From: an uncultured Collinsella sp.
GTDB taxonomy: Bacteria > Actinomycetota > Coriobacteriia > Coriobacteriales > Coriobacteriaceae
DNA: 9,435 nucleotides
Assembly (NCBI GenBank): GCA_900552295.1
Contig: URZB01000047.1
Coordinates: 1-9,435 of the forward strand
Direction: 5' to 3'
Of this stretch, positions 1-4,983 are shown one piece after another (the first letter of the stretch is position 1; each line of letters starts with the position of its first letter). The notes beneath the pieces were generated by a model, which was given only the letters and a program-made list of their open reading frames with translations, was not told the origin of the DNA and did not search any database. The position numbers and the translations under genes are program-made.

Positions 1-512
1 TCGCGAGGGACTTCGGCGCCGAGGGGCCGTGGCAGAAGCTCGGCACCGACGTCACCGAGTTCAAGGTCGCCGGCGCCAAGGCCTACTGGGCCCCGGTGCT
101 CGACTTCTGCACGAAGGAGATCGTGGCGAGCGACATATCGACCTCGCCGGACCTCGCCCAGCAGCACAGGATGCTCGACCGGCTCCTCGAGGCCCTGCCC
201 GACGGGGCGGCACCGACCATGCACTCGGACATGGGCTGGCAGTACCAGCACGAGTCCTACGCCTCCAGGCTGGAGGGGGCGGGCATCACCCAGAGCATGT
301 CGCGCAAGGGGAACTGCATCGACAACGCCGCCACCGAGCAGCTCTTCGGCCACGTGAAGGACGAGTTCTACCGCGGCAGGGAGTGGGGCAGCTTCGGGGA
401 CTTCAAGCGCGACCTGGAAGAGTACATAGCCCATTGGAACACGCGGCGCAGGCAGGTAAGATTGAAGGGCCTGACGCCGGAGGAGTTCCGGAACCAGGCC
501 CTTGCGGCGTAG
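1..512 (+). CDS. IS3-family transposase (OrfB, DDE integrase core), 5'-truncated by the window edge
   Basis: This is the C-terminal 169 codons (reading frame begins at base 3) of a DDE transposase that cuts and joins the ends of its own element. The three catalytic acids are visible: Asp at bases 48-50 in the segment GTDVTEF, Asp at 228-230 in HSDMGWQYQ, and Glu at 336-338 in NAATEQLF. The second Asp and the Glu are separated by exactly 35 residues, the D,D(35)E spacing of IS3-family and retroviral integrases. The segments MSRKGNCIDNAATEQ and YIAHWNTRRR are also typical of IS3 OrfB. Full proteins are usually about 280-300 residues, so more than a third is missing on the left, probably with the frameshifted OrfA. 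Nothing in the visible part suggests inactivation. An internal ATG at 96 opens this frame but lies downstream of the first catalytic Asp, so it is not the real start. Confidence 0.93.
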   Translation, partial: ARDFGAEGPWQKLGTDVTEFKVAGAKAYWAPVLDFCTKEIVASDISTSPDLAQQHRMLDRLLEALPDGAAPTMHSDMGWQYQHESYASRLEGAGITQSMSRKGNCIDNAATEQLFGHVKDEFYRGREWGSFGDFKRDLEEYIAHWNTRRRQVRLKGLTPEEFRNQALAA

Positions 513-527
513 TCGCTATTTATTCAG

Positions 528-550
528 TCCAAGTTTCGGGGCGCAGTTCA
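528..550. repeat. Right terminal inverted repeat of the IS3-family element
   Basis: On the minus strand this stretch starts TGAACTGCGCCCC and ends with TTGGAC. IS150-type ends have the same pattern: TG, then an ACTGC-CCCC block, then TTGGAC. It lies 15 bp beyond the transposase stop codon, where the right end is expected. The partner repeat is outside the window, so the exact boundary is inferred. Confidence 0.65.
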
Positions 551-575
551 CAGGCACCTTTGTGGTGGTTTTTGT

Positions 576-1379
576 TTAAGCGCCAGCGATGAGGAGATTT
601 GGGCGGGCGTCGTCGACGATCTCGGCGATTGAGGTGGCAACGGCATGATCGGGGTCACGGTCCATCACGATGGTGTCGACATCTGCCAGCTCGGCAAAAC
701 GGTACATGCCGCGTCCGTTGACCTTACTGGCGTCCATGAGGGCGACGCTTTGACGGGCGGCACCGACCATAGCCGTTTTGGTCTCGGCCATCTGGGGAAA
801 GTCGGTCGTAAAGCCGCAGCTGGGGACAAAGGCGCCGGGGCACATGACGGCCAGATCGGCATGGACCATTTGGAGCGCCTGCATAGTGAGCGGTCCGTAC
901 AGATAACGATGGCCTTTGCGCAGTGCTCCGCCCAGCATGACGACGTCGACCGAGGGCATGCTCTCGTCGATGTAATCGGCAATGGTAATGTCTGCCGTGA
1001 TGACGGTAATACCGTCGCGCTGATCGAGGAGCCGGACGAACTCGAGCGCCGTGGTGCCCGAGTCGACGAGCAGGGTGTCACCATTGCCGACGAGTTCAAT
1101 GGCGCTTTGTGCGATGGCTTGTTTGGCGGCGACATTGACGTTAATACGGCGATCCTGGGTGGATACGGTCAGCCGCTTCTGGAGCGACACGGCGCCACCA
1201 TGCGTGCGGCGCAGCTTGCCGGACTCGGCGAGCGCGTCCAGGTCGGCGCGGGCGGTAACGGAGGACACGCCAAAGGTCTGTGCGATTTCTGCCACCTGCA
1301 CCGAGGCGTTATGTTCGAGCATCTCCATGATGGCGGCACGACGCTCATCGGCGAAAGCTCGGGTTGTTGCATGGGCCAT
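576..1379 (-). CDS. DeoR/GlpR-family transcriptional repressor of the sugar-alcohol locus
   Basis: A 267-residue DNA-binding regulator, normal length for the family. Residues about 13-63 form the DeoR winged helix-turn-helix, ending in the hallmark KLRRTHGGAV. The recognition helix reads SSVTARADLDAL, where many relatives have S-x-x-TIRRDL. Residues about 85-240 form the DeoR C-terminal sugar-phosphate sensor, with the phosphate-binding motif DSGTT at 106-110 and a GGALRKG segment at 150-156. The start at 1379 is preceded by GGAG at suitable spacing. It is divergent from the aldolase gene and is the only regulator in the window. GatR of enteric galactitol operons and LacR of Gram-positive tagatose operons belong to this family, and LacR responds to tagatose-6-phosphate. 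I therefore infer that this protein represses the locus and is relieved by a pathway phosphosugar. Family confidence is high; the ligand is a guess from context. Confidence 0.9.
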   Translation of the reverse strand: MAHATTRAFADERRAAIMEMLEHNASVQVAEIAQTFGVSSVTARADLDALAESGKLRRTHGGAVSLQKRLTVSTQDRRINVNVAAKQAIAQSAIELVGNGDTLLVDSGTTALEFVRLLDQRDGITVITADITIADYIDESMPSVDVVMLGGALRKGHRYLYGPLTMQALQMVHADLAVMCPGAFVPSCGFTTDFPQMAETKTAMVGAARQSVALMDASKVNGRGMYRFAELADVDTIVMDRDPDHAVATSIAEIVDDARPNLLIAGA

Positions 1380-1436
1380 GGCTGCTCCATCCTCAACTTA
1401 AATTTGCAGGAATTGTGTTGAGTCTATTTTCGTTCA

Positions 1437-1457
1437 TTTTCTTTTTGAGTAAGAAAA
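1437..1457. promoter_or_regulatory. Inverted repeat TTTTCTT / AAGAAAA, candidate repressor operator
   Basis: Perfect 7-bp arms at 1437-1443 and 1451-1457 flank a 7-base spacer. The repeat lies just downstream of the predicted repressor start of transcription. DeoR-family proteins often bind A/T-rich repeats near their own promoters, so autoregulation is plausible. Simple A/T-rich composition could also produce such a repeat by chance. Confidence 0.35.
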
Positions 1458-1474
1458 CGCCTTTCGATTACTTA

Positions 1475-1490
1475 TCTTTTCTATAAAAGA
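1475..1490. promoter_or_regulatory. Inverted repeat TCTTTT-ctat-AAAAGA over the divergent promoters, candidate operator
   Basis: Perfect 6-bp arms surround a 4-base centre. The site contains the minus-strand -10 box TATAGA and a plus-strand TATAAA, so a protein bound here could control both directions. Its arms share the TCTTTT / TTTTCTT flavour of the repeat at 1437-1457, as expected of paired operators for one regulator. Confidence 0.4.
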
Positions 1491-1508
1491 AAGACATTCA
1501 ACGCTCAA
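1480..1508 (-). promoter_or_regulatory. Predicted sigma-70-type promoter of the DeoR-family repressor
   Basis: Read on the minus strand, TTGAGC (1503-1508) and TATAGA (1480-1485) are separated by exactly 17 bases. This matches the -35 and -10 consensus well and points towards the repressor start at 1379, implying a leader of roughly 95 bases. The -10 box lies inside the inverted repeat at 1475-1490, so a protein bound there would block transcription. The call is by eye. Confidence 0.55.
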
Positions 1509-1597
1509 AACTCAATATCGAGCACGTTCGCTCGACTCCAATCTCTTCCGTTTGCTTTTCAAAAATAATCGTTTTGACCTGCGCGCACTTGATATTC

Positions 1598-1607
1598 CGC
1601 ACGTGCG
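1598..1607. promoter_or_regulatory. Perfect 10-bp palindrome CGCACGTGCG upstream of the aldolase
   Basis: This GC-rich palindrome lies where a -35 box would fall for the possible -10 box TACAAT at 1624-1629, which otherwise lacks a good -35. It could be a protein-binding site or a chance palindrome. Confidence 0.25.
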
Positions 1608-1714
1608 AATCCGTCGAATTTCATACAATGAGCGTAGTAAAACGCAAGGTAAAATGCCTTGTGAACAACTACGCCCGATGTCCAGATGCGGGCGAGGGAG
1701 AGGAGCAAACGCTC

Positions 1715-2572
1715 ATGGCACTTGTTACCACCGAAAAGATGCTCAAGGACGCTCAGGCCGGCCACTACGCCGTCGGCGCGTTCAACGTCGAGAACCTCGA
1801 GTTTGTTATGGCCGTTCTGGCCGCTGCCGAGGAGACCAAGTCCCCCGTCATCATGCAGACCACCCCGGGCACCATCAAGACCGCTGGTCTGGACTACTTC
1901 TACGGCATGGTCAAGGCTGCCGCCGAGCGCGCTTCCGTGCCCGTCGCTCTGCACCTCGATCACGGCGATGGCTATGACCGCTGCATGCAGGCTTTCCGCA
2001 CGGGCTACACCTCTGTCATGATCGACGGTTCGCACGAGTCCTTCGAGGACAACATCGCCCTGACCAAGTCCGTCGCCGATGCTGGCCGCGCCATGGGCGT
2101 GCCCGTCGAGGCTGAGCTCGGTAAGGTTGGCGGCAAGGAGGACGACGGTCCCGCGGTTGAGGGCGAGAGCCCCTACACCGATCCGGCCGAGGCCAAGGAG
2201 TTCGTCGAGCGTACCGGCTGCACCTCCCTCGCTATTGGCGTTGGCACCAGCCACGGTGTGTACACGAGCGATCCGCACATCGAGCAGTCCGTGGTCAAGG
2301 CCATCCGCGATGCCGTCGACGTGCCGCTGGTTCTGCACGGCACCTCCGGTGTGCCCGATGAGCAGGTTGCCGAGGCTGTGAAGAACGGCATCTGCAAGGT
2401 TAACTACGCCACCGAGCTGCGTCAGGCCTACACCAAGGGCTTCATGGCCTACATGGCCGAGAACCCTGCCTGCTTCGATCCCAAGAAGCCGGCCAAGGAG
2501 GGCATGCGTGAGATCACCGAGCTGGTTAAGATCCGCATGACCAACCTCAACTCCGTGGGCAAAGCAGAGTAA
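1715..2572 (+). CDS. gatY: Class II ketose-bisphosphate aldolase, GatY/KbaY type (tagatose-1,6-bisphosphate aldolase)
   Basis: A 285-residue zinc-dependent aldolase, predicted cytosolic. It splits a ketohexose-1,6-bisphosphate into dihydroxyacetone phosphate and glyceraldehyde-3-phosphate. The key residues fall at the positions I recall for E. coli KbaY: Asp82 and His83 in HLDHG, zinc ligand His180 in GTSHGVY, and zinc ligand His208 in LVLHGTSG. KVNYATELR (228-236) provides phosphate binding, and ELR resembles the TELK of KbaY/GatY more than the TEN of B. subtilis FbaA. The TDPAEAKEFVERTG segment also recalls KbaY. The ATG at 1715 is chosen for AGGAG nine bases upstream and because MALVTTEKML is a typical start. 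Fructose-1,6-bisphosphate aldolase is the main alternative; the neighbouring LacC-type kinase and GatD-type dehydrogenase favour tagatose. In E. coli, GatY needs the GatZ partner for full activity, and no gatZ is seen here. A strong terminator follows. Confidence 0.9.
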   Translation: MALVTTEKMLKDAQAGHYAVGAFNVENLEFVMAVLAAAEETKSPVIMQTTPGTIKTAGLDYFYGMVKAAAERASVPVALHLDHGDGYDRCMQAFRTGYTSVMIDGSHESFEDNIALTKSVADAGRAMGVPVEAELGKVGGKEDDGPAVEGESPYTDPAEAKEFVERTGCTSLAIGVGTSHGVYTSDPHIEQSVVKAIRDAVDVPLVLHGTSGVPDEQVAEAVKNGICKVNYATELRQAYTKGFMAYMAENPACFDPKKPAKEGMREITELVKIRMTNLNSVGKAE

Positions 2573-2585
2573 TATTTATGTGCCA

Positions 2586-2626
2586 GGGGGCGCCTGCGAT
2601 GTGTGTCGCAGGCGCCCCCTTTTTTT
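2586..2626 (+). terminator. Strong intrinsic terminator after the aldolase gene
   Basis: A perfect 14-bp GC-rich stem (2586-2599 pairing with 2606-2619) with a 6-base loop is followed directly by seven T residues (2620-2626). It starts 13 bases after the aldolase stop codon. It should end most transcripts there, so the genes that follow need their own promoter or read-through. Confidence 0.93.
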
Positions 2627-2703
2627 GTACGGCGGCGCTTTGTCAAAATCCTGTATGCCTTGCTGCCGAGGATTGGGCTGTTTGCGGCAAAACGGCGCGA
2701 TTA

Positions 2704-2739
2704 CCTTATGTGATGCAGCTATTCCATAAGGATAAGGAG
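2704..2739 (+). promoter_or_regulatory. Inverted repeat overlapping the lacX ribosome binding site
   Basis: CCTTATG at 2704-2710 is complementary to CATAAGG at 2725-2731. ATAAGG is then repeated at once (2726-2731 and 2732-2737), and the second copy contains most of the ribosome binding site AAGGAG (2734-2739). In RNA the upstream arm could pair with either copy, exposing or covering the site. This may be a simple translational control element, or the repeat may serve as an operator. Confidence 0.35.
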
Positions 2740-2746
2740 CAATAAC

Positions 2747-3628
2747 ATGAATTACACGCTCGATAATGGTGAGCTTTCGATCGGCCTTACTACCGCCGGC
2801 GGCTCGTTTACCAGCATCAAAGCTCAGGGCCGCGAATACCTGTGGCAGGGCGACCCGGCTGTGTGGTCGGGGCAGGCTCCCATCTGCTTTCCCATTTGCG
2901 GCGGCCTGCGCGACGGTCGCGCAATGACCCGCAGCGGCCACGAGGTTAGGCTCGCCCGTCATGGCTTTGCGCGCAAACAAGAGTGGAAGCTCGTGGAGCA
3001 GACGGATACTATGATCGCGCTCAAGCTCGAGAGCTCTTCTCGTGCCGAGCTGCTGGAGCAGTACCCCTTCCCGTTTAAGATCGTCACGCGCTACAGCCTC
3101 GAGGGCAAACGCGTGCACGTGACCTACGAGGTCACCAATGAGGGCACCGAGGACATGCCGTTCTTTGTGGGCGGTCATCCGGCTTTTGCCTGCCCGCTTG
3201 ACGAGGGCGAGAGCTACAGCGACTACAAGCTGCGCTTTGAGGCCGAAGAGGCCGCCAAGCTTTGCACTGCCGTTCCCTCCACGGGTCTCATCGACGTGGA
3301 GAACCGCAGCGCCAACCCCATGCAGGGCTGCGACCTGCCGCTCACGCACGAGCTCTTTGATTTTGCCGAGACCATCTTTGATGTGCTTAACAGCCACGTG
3401 GTTGACTATGTCAAGAAAGACGAGGAGAAGGGCCTGCGCCTGACGTTTTCCGACATGCCTTACCTTATCGTATGGGGCAAGCCCGAGGGCGATTTTGTGG
3501 CCGTGGAGCCGTGGGGTGGTCTTTCGACCTGTTCTGACGAGGACGATGTGTTCGAGCACAAGCGCGGGTGCCTTGTTGCCAAGCCGGGTGAGACCATCGC
3601 GCGCGGCTTCTCGATTGAGATTCTCTAG
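2747..3628 (+). CDS. lacX: LacX-type aldose-1-epimerase-like protein (galactose mutarotase fold)
   Basis: A 293-residue protein of the aldose-1-epimerase superfamily, in the subgroup that includes LacX of the Gram-positive lac operons. Family members interconvert alpha and beta anomers of sugars or sugar phosphates in the cytosol; the exact substrate of LacX proteins is unsettled. The subgroup pattern is clear from the start: a GGSFTSIK segment, EYLWQGDP at 30-37, and APICFPICGGLRDG at 44-57. Likely sugar-binding and catalytic residues are Arg55, His72 in RHGFAR, His144 in GGHPAF, and the general base Glu254 in VAVEPWGG. No signal peptide is visible. AAGGAG seven bases before the ATG supports the start. 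It precedes the LacC-type kinase by 80 bp and is probably co-transcribed with it. A ring-form epimerase is not needed to break down an open-chain hexitol, so its presence hints that the locus also handles galactose, tagatose or their phosphates. Confidence 0.85.
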   Translation: MNYTLDNGELSIGLTTAGGSFTSIKAQGREYLWQGDPAVWSGQAPICFPICGGLRDGRAMTRSGHEVRLARHGFARKQEWKLVEQTDTMIALKLESSSRAELLEQYPFPFKIVTRYSLEGKRVHVTYEVTNEGTEDMPFFVGGHPAFACPLDEGESYSDYKLRFEAEEAAKLCTAVPSTGLIDVENRSANPMQGCDLPLTHELFDFAETIFDVLNSHVVDYVKKDEEKGLRLTFSDMPYLIVWGKPEGDFVAVEPWGGLSTCSDEDDVFEHKRGCLVAKPGETIARGFSIEIL

Positions 3629-3656
3629 AGCCCTGAGCAACAAAACGGGGCAGTTC

Positions 3657-3708
3657 CGAGAGGCCCCAGAAACGGAGCCGTTCGAGAGGCCCCAGAATAG
3701 GAGTCATC
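3657..3708 (+). repeat. Near-perfect 26-bp tandem duplication carrying the lacC ribosome binding site
   Basis: Two adjacent 26-base units, 3657-3682 and 3683-3708, share the same first 15 bases (CGAGAGGCCCCAGAA) and a GGAG, with 21 of 26 positions identical. The second unit ends directly at the lacC ATG and supplies AGGAG at 3699-3703; the first carries a duplicate GGAG that is not next to a start codon. GGGGC at 3647-3651 can pair with the GCCCC in either unit, giving alternative hairpins in the leader. Confidence 0.85.
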
Positions 3709-4644
3709 ATGATCCTTACCGTAACAATGAACCCGTCTGTCGATACCCGCTACCAGCTCGATAAACTCACCATCGACGACGTCAACCGTGTAACGCCCGA
3801 AAAGACCGCCGGCGGCAAGGGTCTCAACGTGAGCCGCGTTTTGCTGCAGCTGGGCGATGACGTGGTGGCCACGGGCCTCCTCGGCGGCCACATGGGTGCC
3901 TACATGGTCGAGCTCATGGATGCCGATGGCGTCAAGAACGACTTTGTGCCCATCAAGGGCGAGACTCGCATCTGTCTCAATATCCTTCACGAGGGCAACC
4001 AGACCGAGCTGCTTGAGAGCGGCCCTCAGATTGCGCCCGAGGAGCTCGAGGCTTTTACGGCCAAGTTCCGCGAGCTCGCTGCCCAGGCTAGCGTTGTGAC
4101 GCTCTCTGGTTCCCTGCCGCGTGGCGTTGAGGCTGGCTACTATGCCGAGCTCGTTAAGATTGCGGCCGAGGCCGGCGCCAAGGTGCTGCTCGACACCTCG
4201 GGAGCCTCGCTCGACGCGGCGCTTGAGAGCGATGTTAAGCCCGAGCTCGTCAAGCCCAACCTTATCGAAATCAACGGCCTTTTGGGCACGAGCTTTACTA
4301 CCGAGGACGTTGACGCCCTGCGCGAGGCTCTTGCTGCCGATAAGCGCTTTGCTGACATTCCCTGGGTCGTTGTGTCCATGGGCGCAGCGGGCTCCGTGGG
4401 CTTCCATAATGGCCGTGCCTTTCGTGCCAAGACGCCCAACATCCCCGCGGTCAATGCTACCGGCTCGGGTGACTCGACCATCGCTGGTTTTGCGCATGCC
4501 ATCGCCGCGGGTGCGGATGACGTGACGGTCCTCAAGACCGCCAACACCTGCGGTAAGCTCAACGCCATGGATCCCAAGACCGGCCACCTCGTCATCGAAA
4601 AGTGGGGCGAGGTCTACACCGCGGTTGAGGTTACCGAGCTCTAA
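3709..4644 (+). CDS. lacC: Tagatose-6-phosphate kinase, LacC type (PfkB/ribokinase family)
   Basis: A 311-residue cytosolic sugar kinase that transfers phosphate from ATP to the C1 position of tagatose-6-phosphate. This makes tagatose-1,6-bisphosphate for the aldolase upstream. It begins MILTVTMNPSVD, the typical start of LacC and FruK. The first PfkB signature is at 33-49 (TAGGKGLNVSRVLLQLG). The second contains NATGSGDSTIAGF, with Asp255 as the catalytic base and the GSGD anion hole. Resemblance to LacC of staphylococci and streptococci runs along the whole length, for example IKGETR at 82-87, GNQTELLE at 96-103 and LSGSLPRG at 132-139. Length is normal. The ATG has AGGAG five bases upstream. 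1-Phosphofructokinase (FruK) is the main alternative, but the nearby GatD and galactitol PTS fit tagatose-6-phosphate, and no fructose PTS is present. Confidence 0.88.
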   Translation: MILTVTMNPSVDTRYQLDKLTIDDVNRVTPEKTAGGKGLNVSRVLLQLGDDVVATGLLGGHMGAYMVELMDADGVKNDFVPIKGETRICLNILHEGNQTELLESGPQIAPEELEAFTAKFRELAAQASVVTLSGSLPRGVEAGYYAELVKIAAEAGAKVLLDTSGASLDAALESDVKPELVKPNLIEINGLLGTSFTTEDVDALREALAADKRFADIPWVVVSMGAAGSVGFHNGRAFRAKTPNIPAVNATGSGDSTIAGFAHAIAAGADDVTVLKTANTCGKLNAMDPKTGHLVIEKWGEVYTAVEVTEL

Positions 4645-4645
4645 G

Positions 4646-4673
4646 GTTACGCGGGTTTGCCAGCCCGCGTAAC
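4646..4673 (+). terminator. Perfect 10-bp hairpin directly after lacC, lacking a T-tract
   Basis: GTTACGCGGG (4646-4655) pairs fully with CCCGCGTAAC (4664-4673) around an 8-base loop, starting two bases after the lacC stop codon. No run of T follows, so it is not a canonical intrinsic terminator. It may protect the 3' end of the mRNA or slow polymerase. Confidence 0.45.
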
Positions 4674-4805
4674 GACTCGACGCTGCAAGTCTGCCAAAGC
4701 GGCAACTTGATGTTCAATCGTCGGTCGCGTACCAAATAGAGGGGCGAACCCGGATTTAGCCTTTTATTGAGGGGTAAAACTGCATCCGTCCCAAGCTGCA
4801 ACTGT

Positions 4806-4840
4806 AGTGGCCCCGGAGCATTCGTCGCTTCGGGGCCACT
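4806..4840 (+). terminator. Terminator-like hairpin upstream of gatD
   Basis: A 14-bp stem with one G-T wobble (4806-4819 with 4827-4840) encloses a 7-base loop. Only TTT, counting the last stem base, stands at the 3' side, so the T-tract is weak. Stem strength suggests termination or pausing of transcripts from lacC. Confidence 0.55.
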
Positions 4841-4852
4841 TTGCGTCGCTGT

Positions 4853-4864
4853 ATTGTGCACAAT
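4853..4864. promoter_or_regulatory. Perfect 12-bp palindrome ATTGTGCACAAT, candidate operator for gatD
   Basis: This fully symmetrical 12-mer lies 13 bases after the terminator-like hairpin and 119 bases before the gatD start, where an operator or activator site would be expected. It does not resemble the A/T-rich repeats near the DeoR gene, so a different regulator may act here. No recognised consensus is claimed. Confidence 0.35.
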
Positions 4865-4969
4865 TCCCGCCAACGGCGGTTACACGCATTGGACTGTTGC
4901 TTCTACCTGCGCAAACGTAATCTGTCCTTGTCAAGCAAAGACCAGCTGGCGCGGAGCCGGCGGCAAGGC

Positions 4970-4976
4970 AAGGAGG
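4970..4976 (+). promoter_or_regulatory. Shine-Dalgarno AAGGAGG that fixes the GTG start of gatD
   Basis: A perfect AAGGAGG ends seven bases before GTG at 4984. The in-frame ATG at 5005 has no such site, so the GTG is preferred and the protein gains seven N-terminal residues, MCEQCQK. Confidence 0.75.
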
Positions 4977-4983
4977 TTCAATC

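Larger units (their letters stand above)
1..550 (+). mobile_element. IS3-family (IS150-like) insertion sequence, right part only
   Basis: The element enters from outside the window, so its left end and first open reading frame are missing. What remains is the distal part of the transposase gene and an intact-looking right end. The right boundary is placed at 550 because the bases before it, read on the minus strand, begin TGAACTGCGCCCC and continue to a TTGGAC block. That is the TG-starting terminal-repeat style of IS150-group elements. A target-site duplication cannot be tested without the left end. The element stops about 25 bp from the stop codon of the converging regulator gene. The contig probably starts here because multi-copy IS elements break short-read assemblies. 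Confidence 0.85.
1380..1714. promoter_or_regulatory. Divergent control region between the DeoR-family repressor and the aldolase gene
   Basis: This 335-bp stretch has no credible gene. Its left half (about 1400-1515) is distinctly A+T-rich against GC-rich surroundings, as expected of a promoter region. It holds a good minus-strand promoter for the repressor, two A/T-rich inverted repeats that could be operators, and a GC-rich palindrome nearer the aldolase. For the plus strand, TATAAA at 1482-1487 and TACAAT at 1624-1629 are possible -10 boxes, but neither has a convincing -35 box. The aldolase ribosome binding site AGGAG at 1701-1705 lies 9 bases before its ATG. The frame can be extended upstream to 1574, but that extension has no ribosome binding site and no family similarity. 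Confidence 0.7.
4645..4983. other. 339-bp gap between lacC and gatD with hairpins and a palindrome, no gene
   Basis: No credible coding frame is present; short frames here run across the hairpins and lack ribosome binding sites. In order it holds a perfect 10-bp hairpin right after lacC, a weaker hairpin at 4686-4709 (one bulge), a terminator-like hairpin at 4806-4840, the palindrome ATTGTGCACAAT at 4853-4864, a small CCGCC-aac-GGCGG hairpin at 4867-4879, and the gatD ribosome binding site. The order terminator, palindrome, gene start suggests that gatD begins a new transcription unit. TAATCT at 4918-4923 is a possible -10 box, but I see no good -35 box. Confidence 0.7.

Noticed and set aside
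554..575. Weak hairpin CACC-GGTG followed by TTTTT after the IS end, considered as a terminator
   Set aside because: The stem is only about 4 bp, too short to support a call; it faces the IS gene and would not serve the converging regulator.
1574..1714. Upstream extension of the aldolase by 47 codons
   Set aside because: AGGAG directly precedes the ATG at 1715, and the protein from there aligns with KbaY numbering from its first residues.
2576..3643. Long minus-strand open frame (355 codons) opposite lacX
   Set aside because: It mirrors a clearly recognisable gene, runs through the terminator, has no family motifs and shows the His/Arg/Leu-rich bias of an antisense frame in GC-rich DNA. The long minus-strand frames at 1559-2338, 3625-4587, 4978-6000, 6124-7014 and 7528-8823 were dropped for the same reason.
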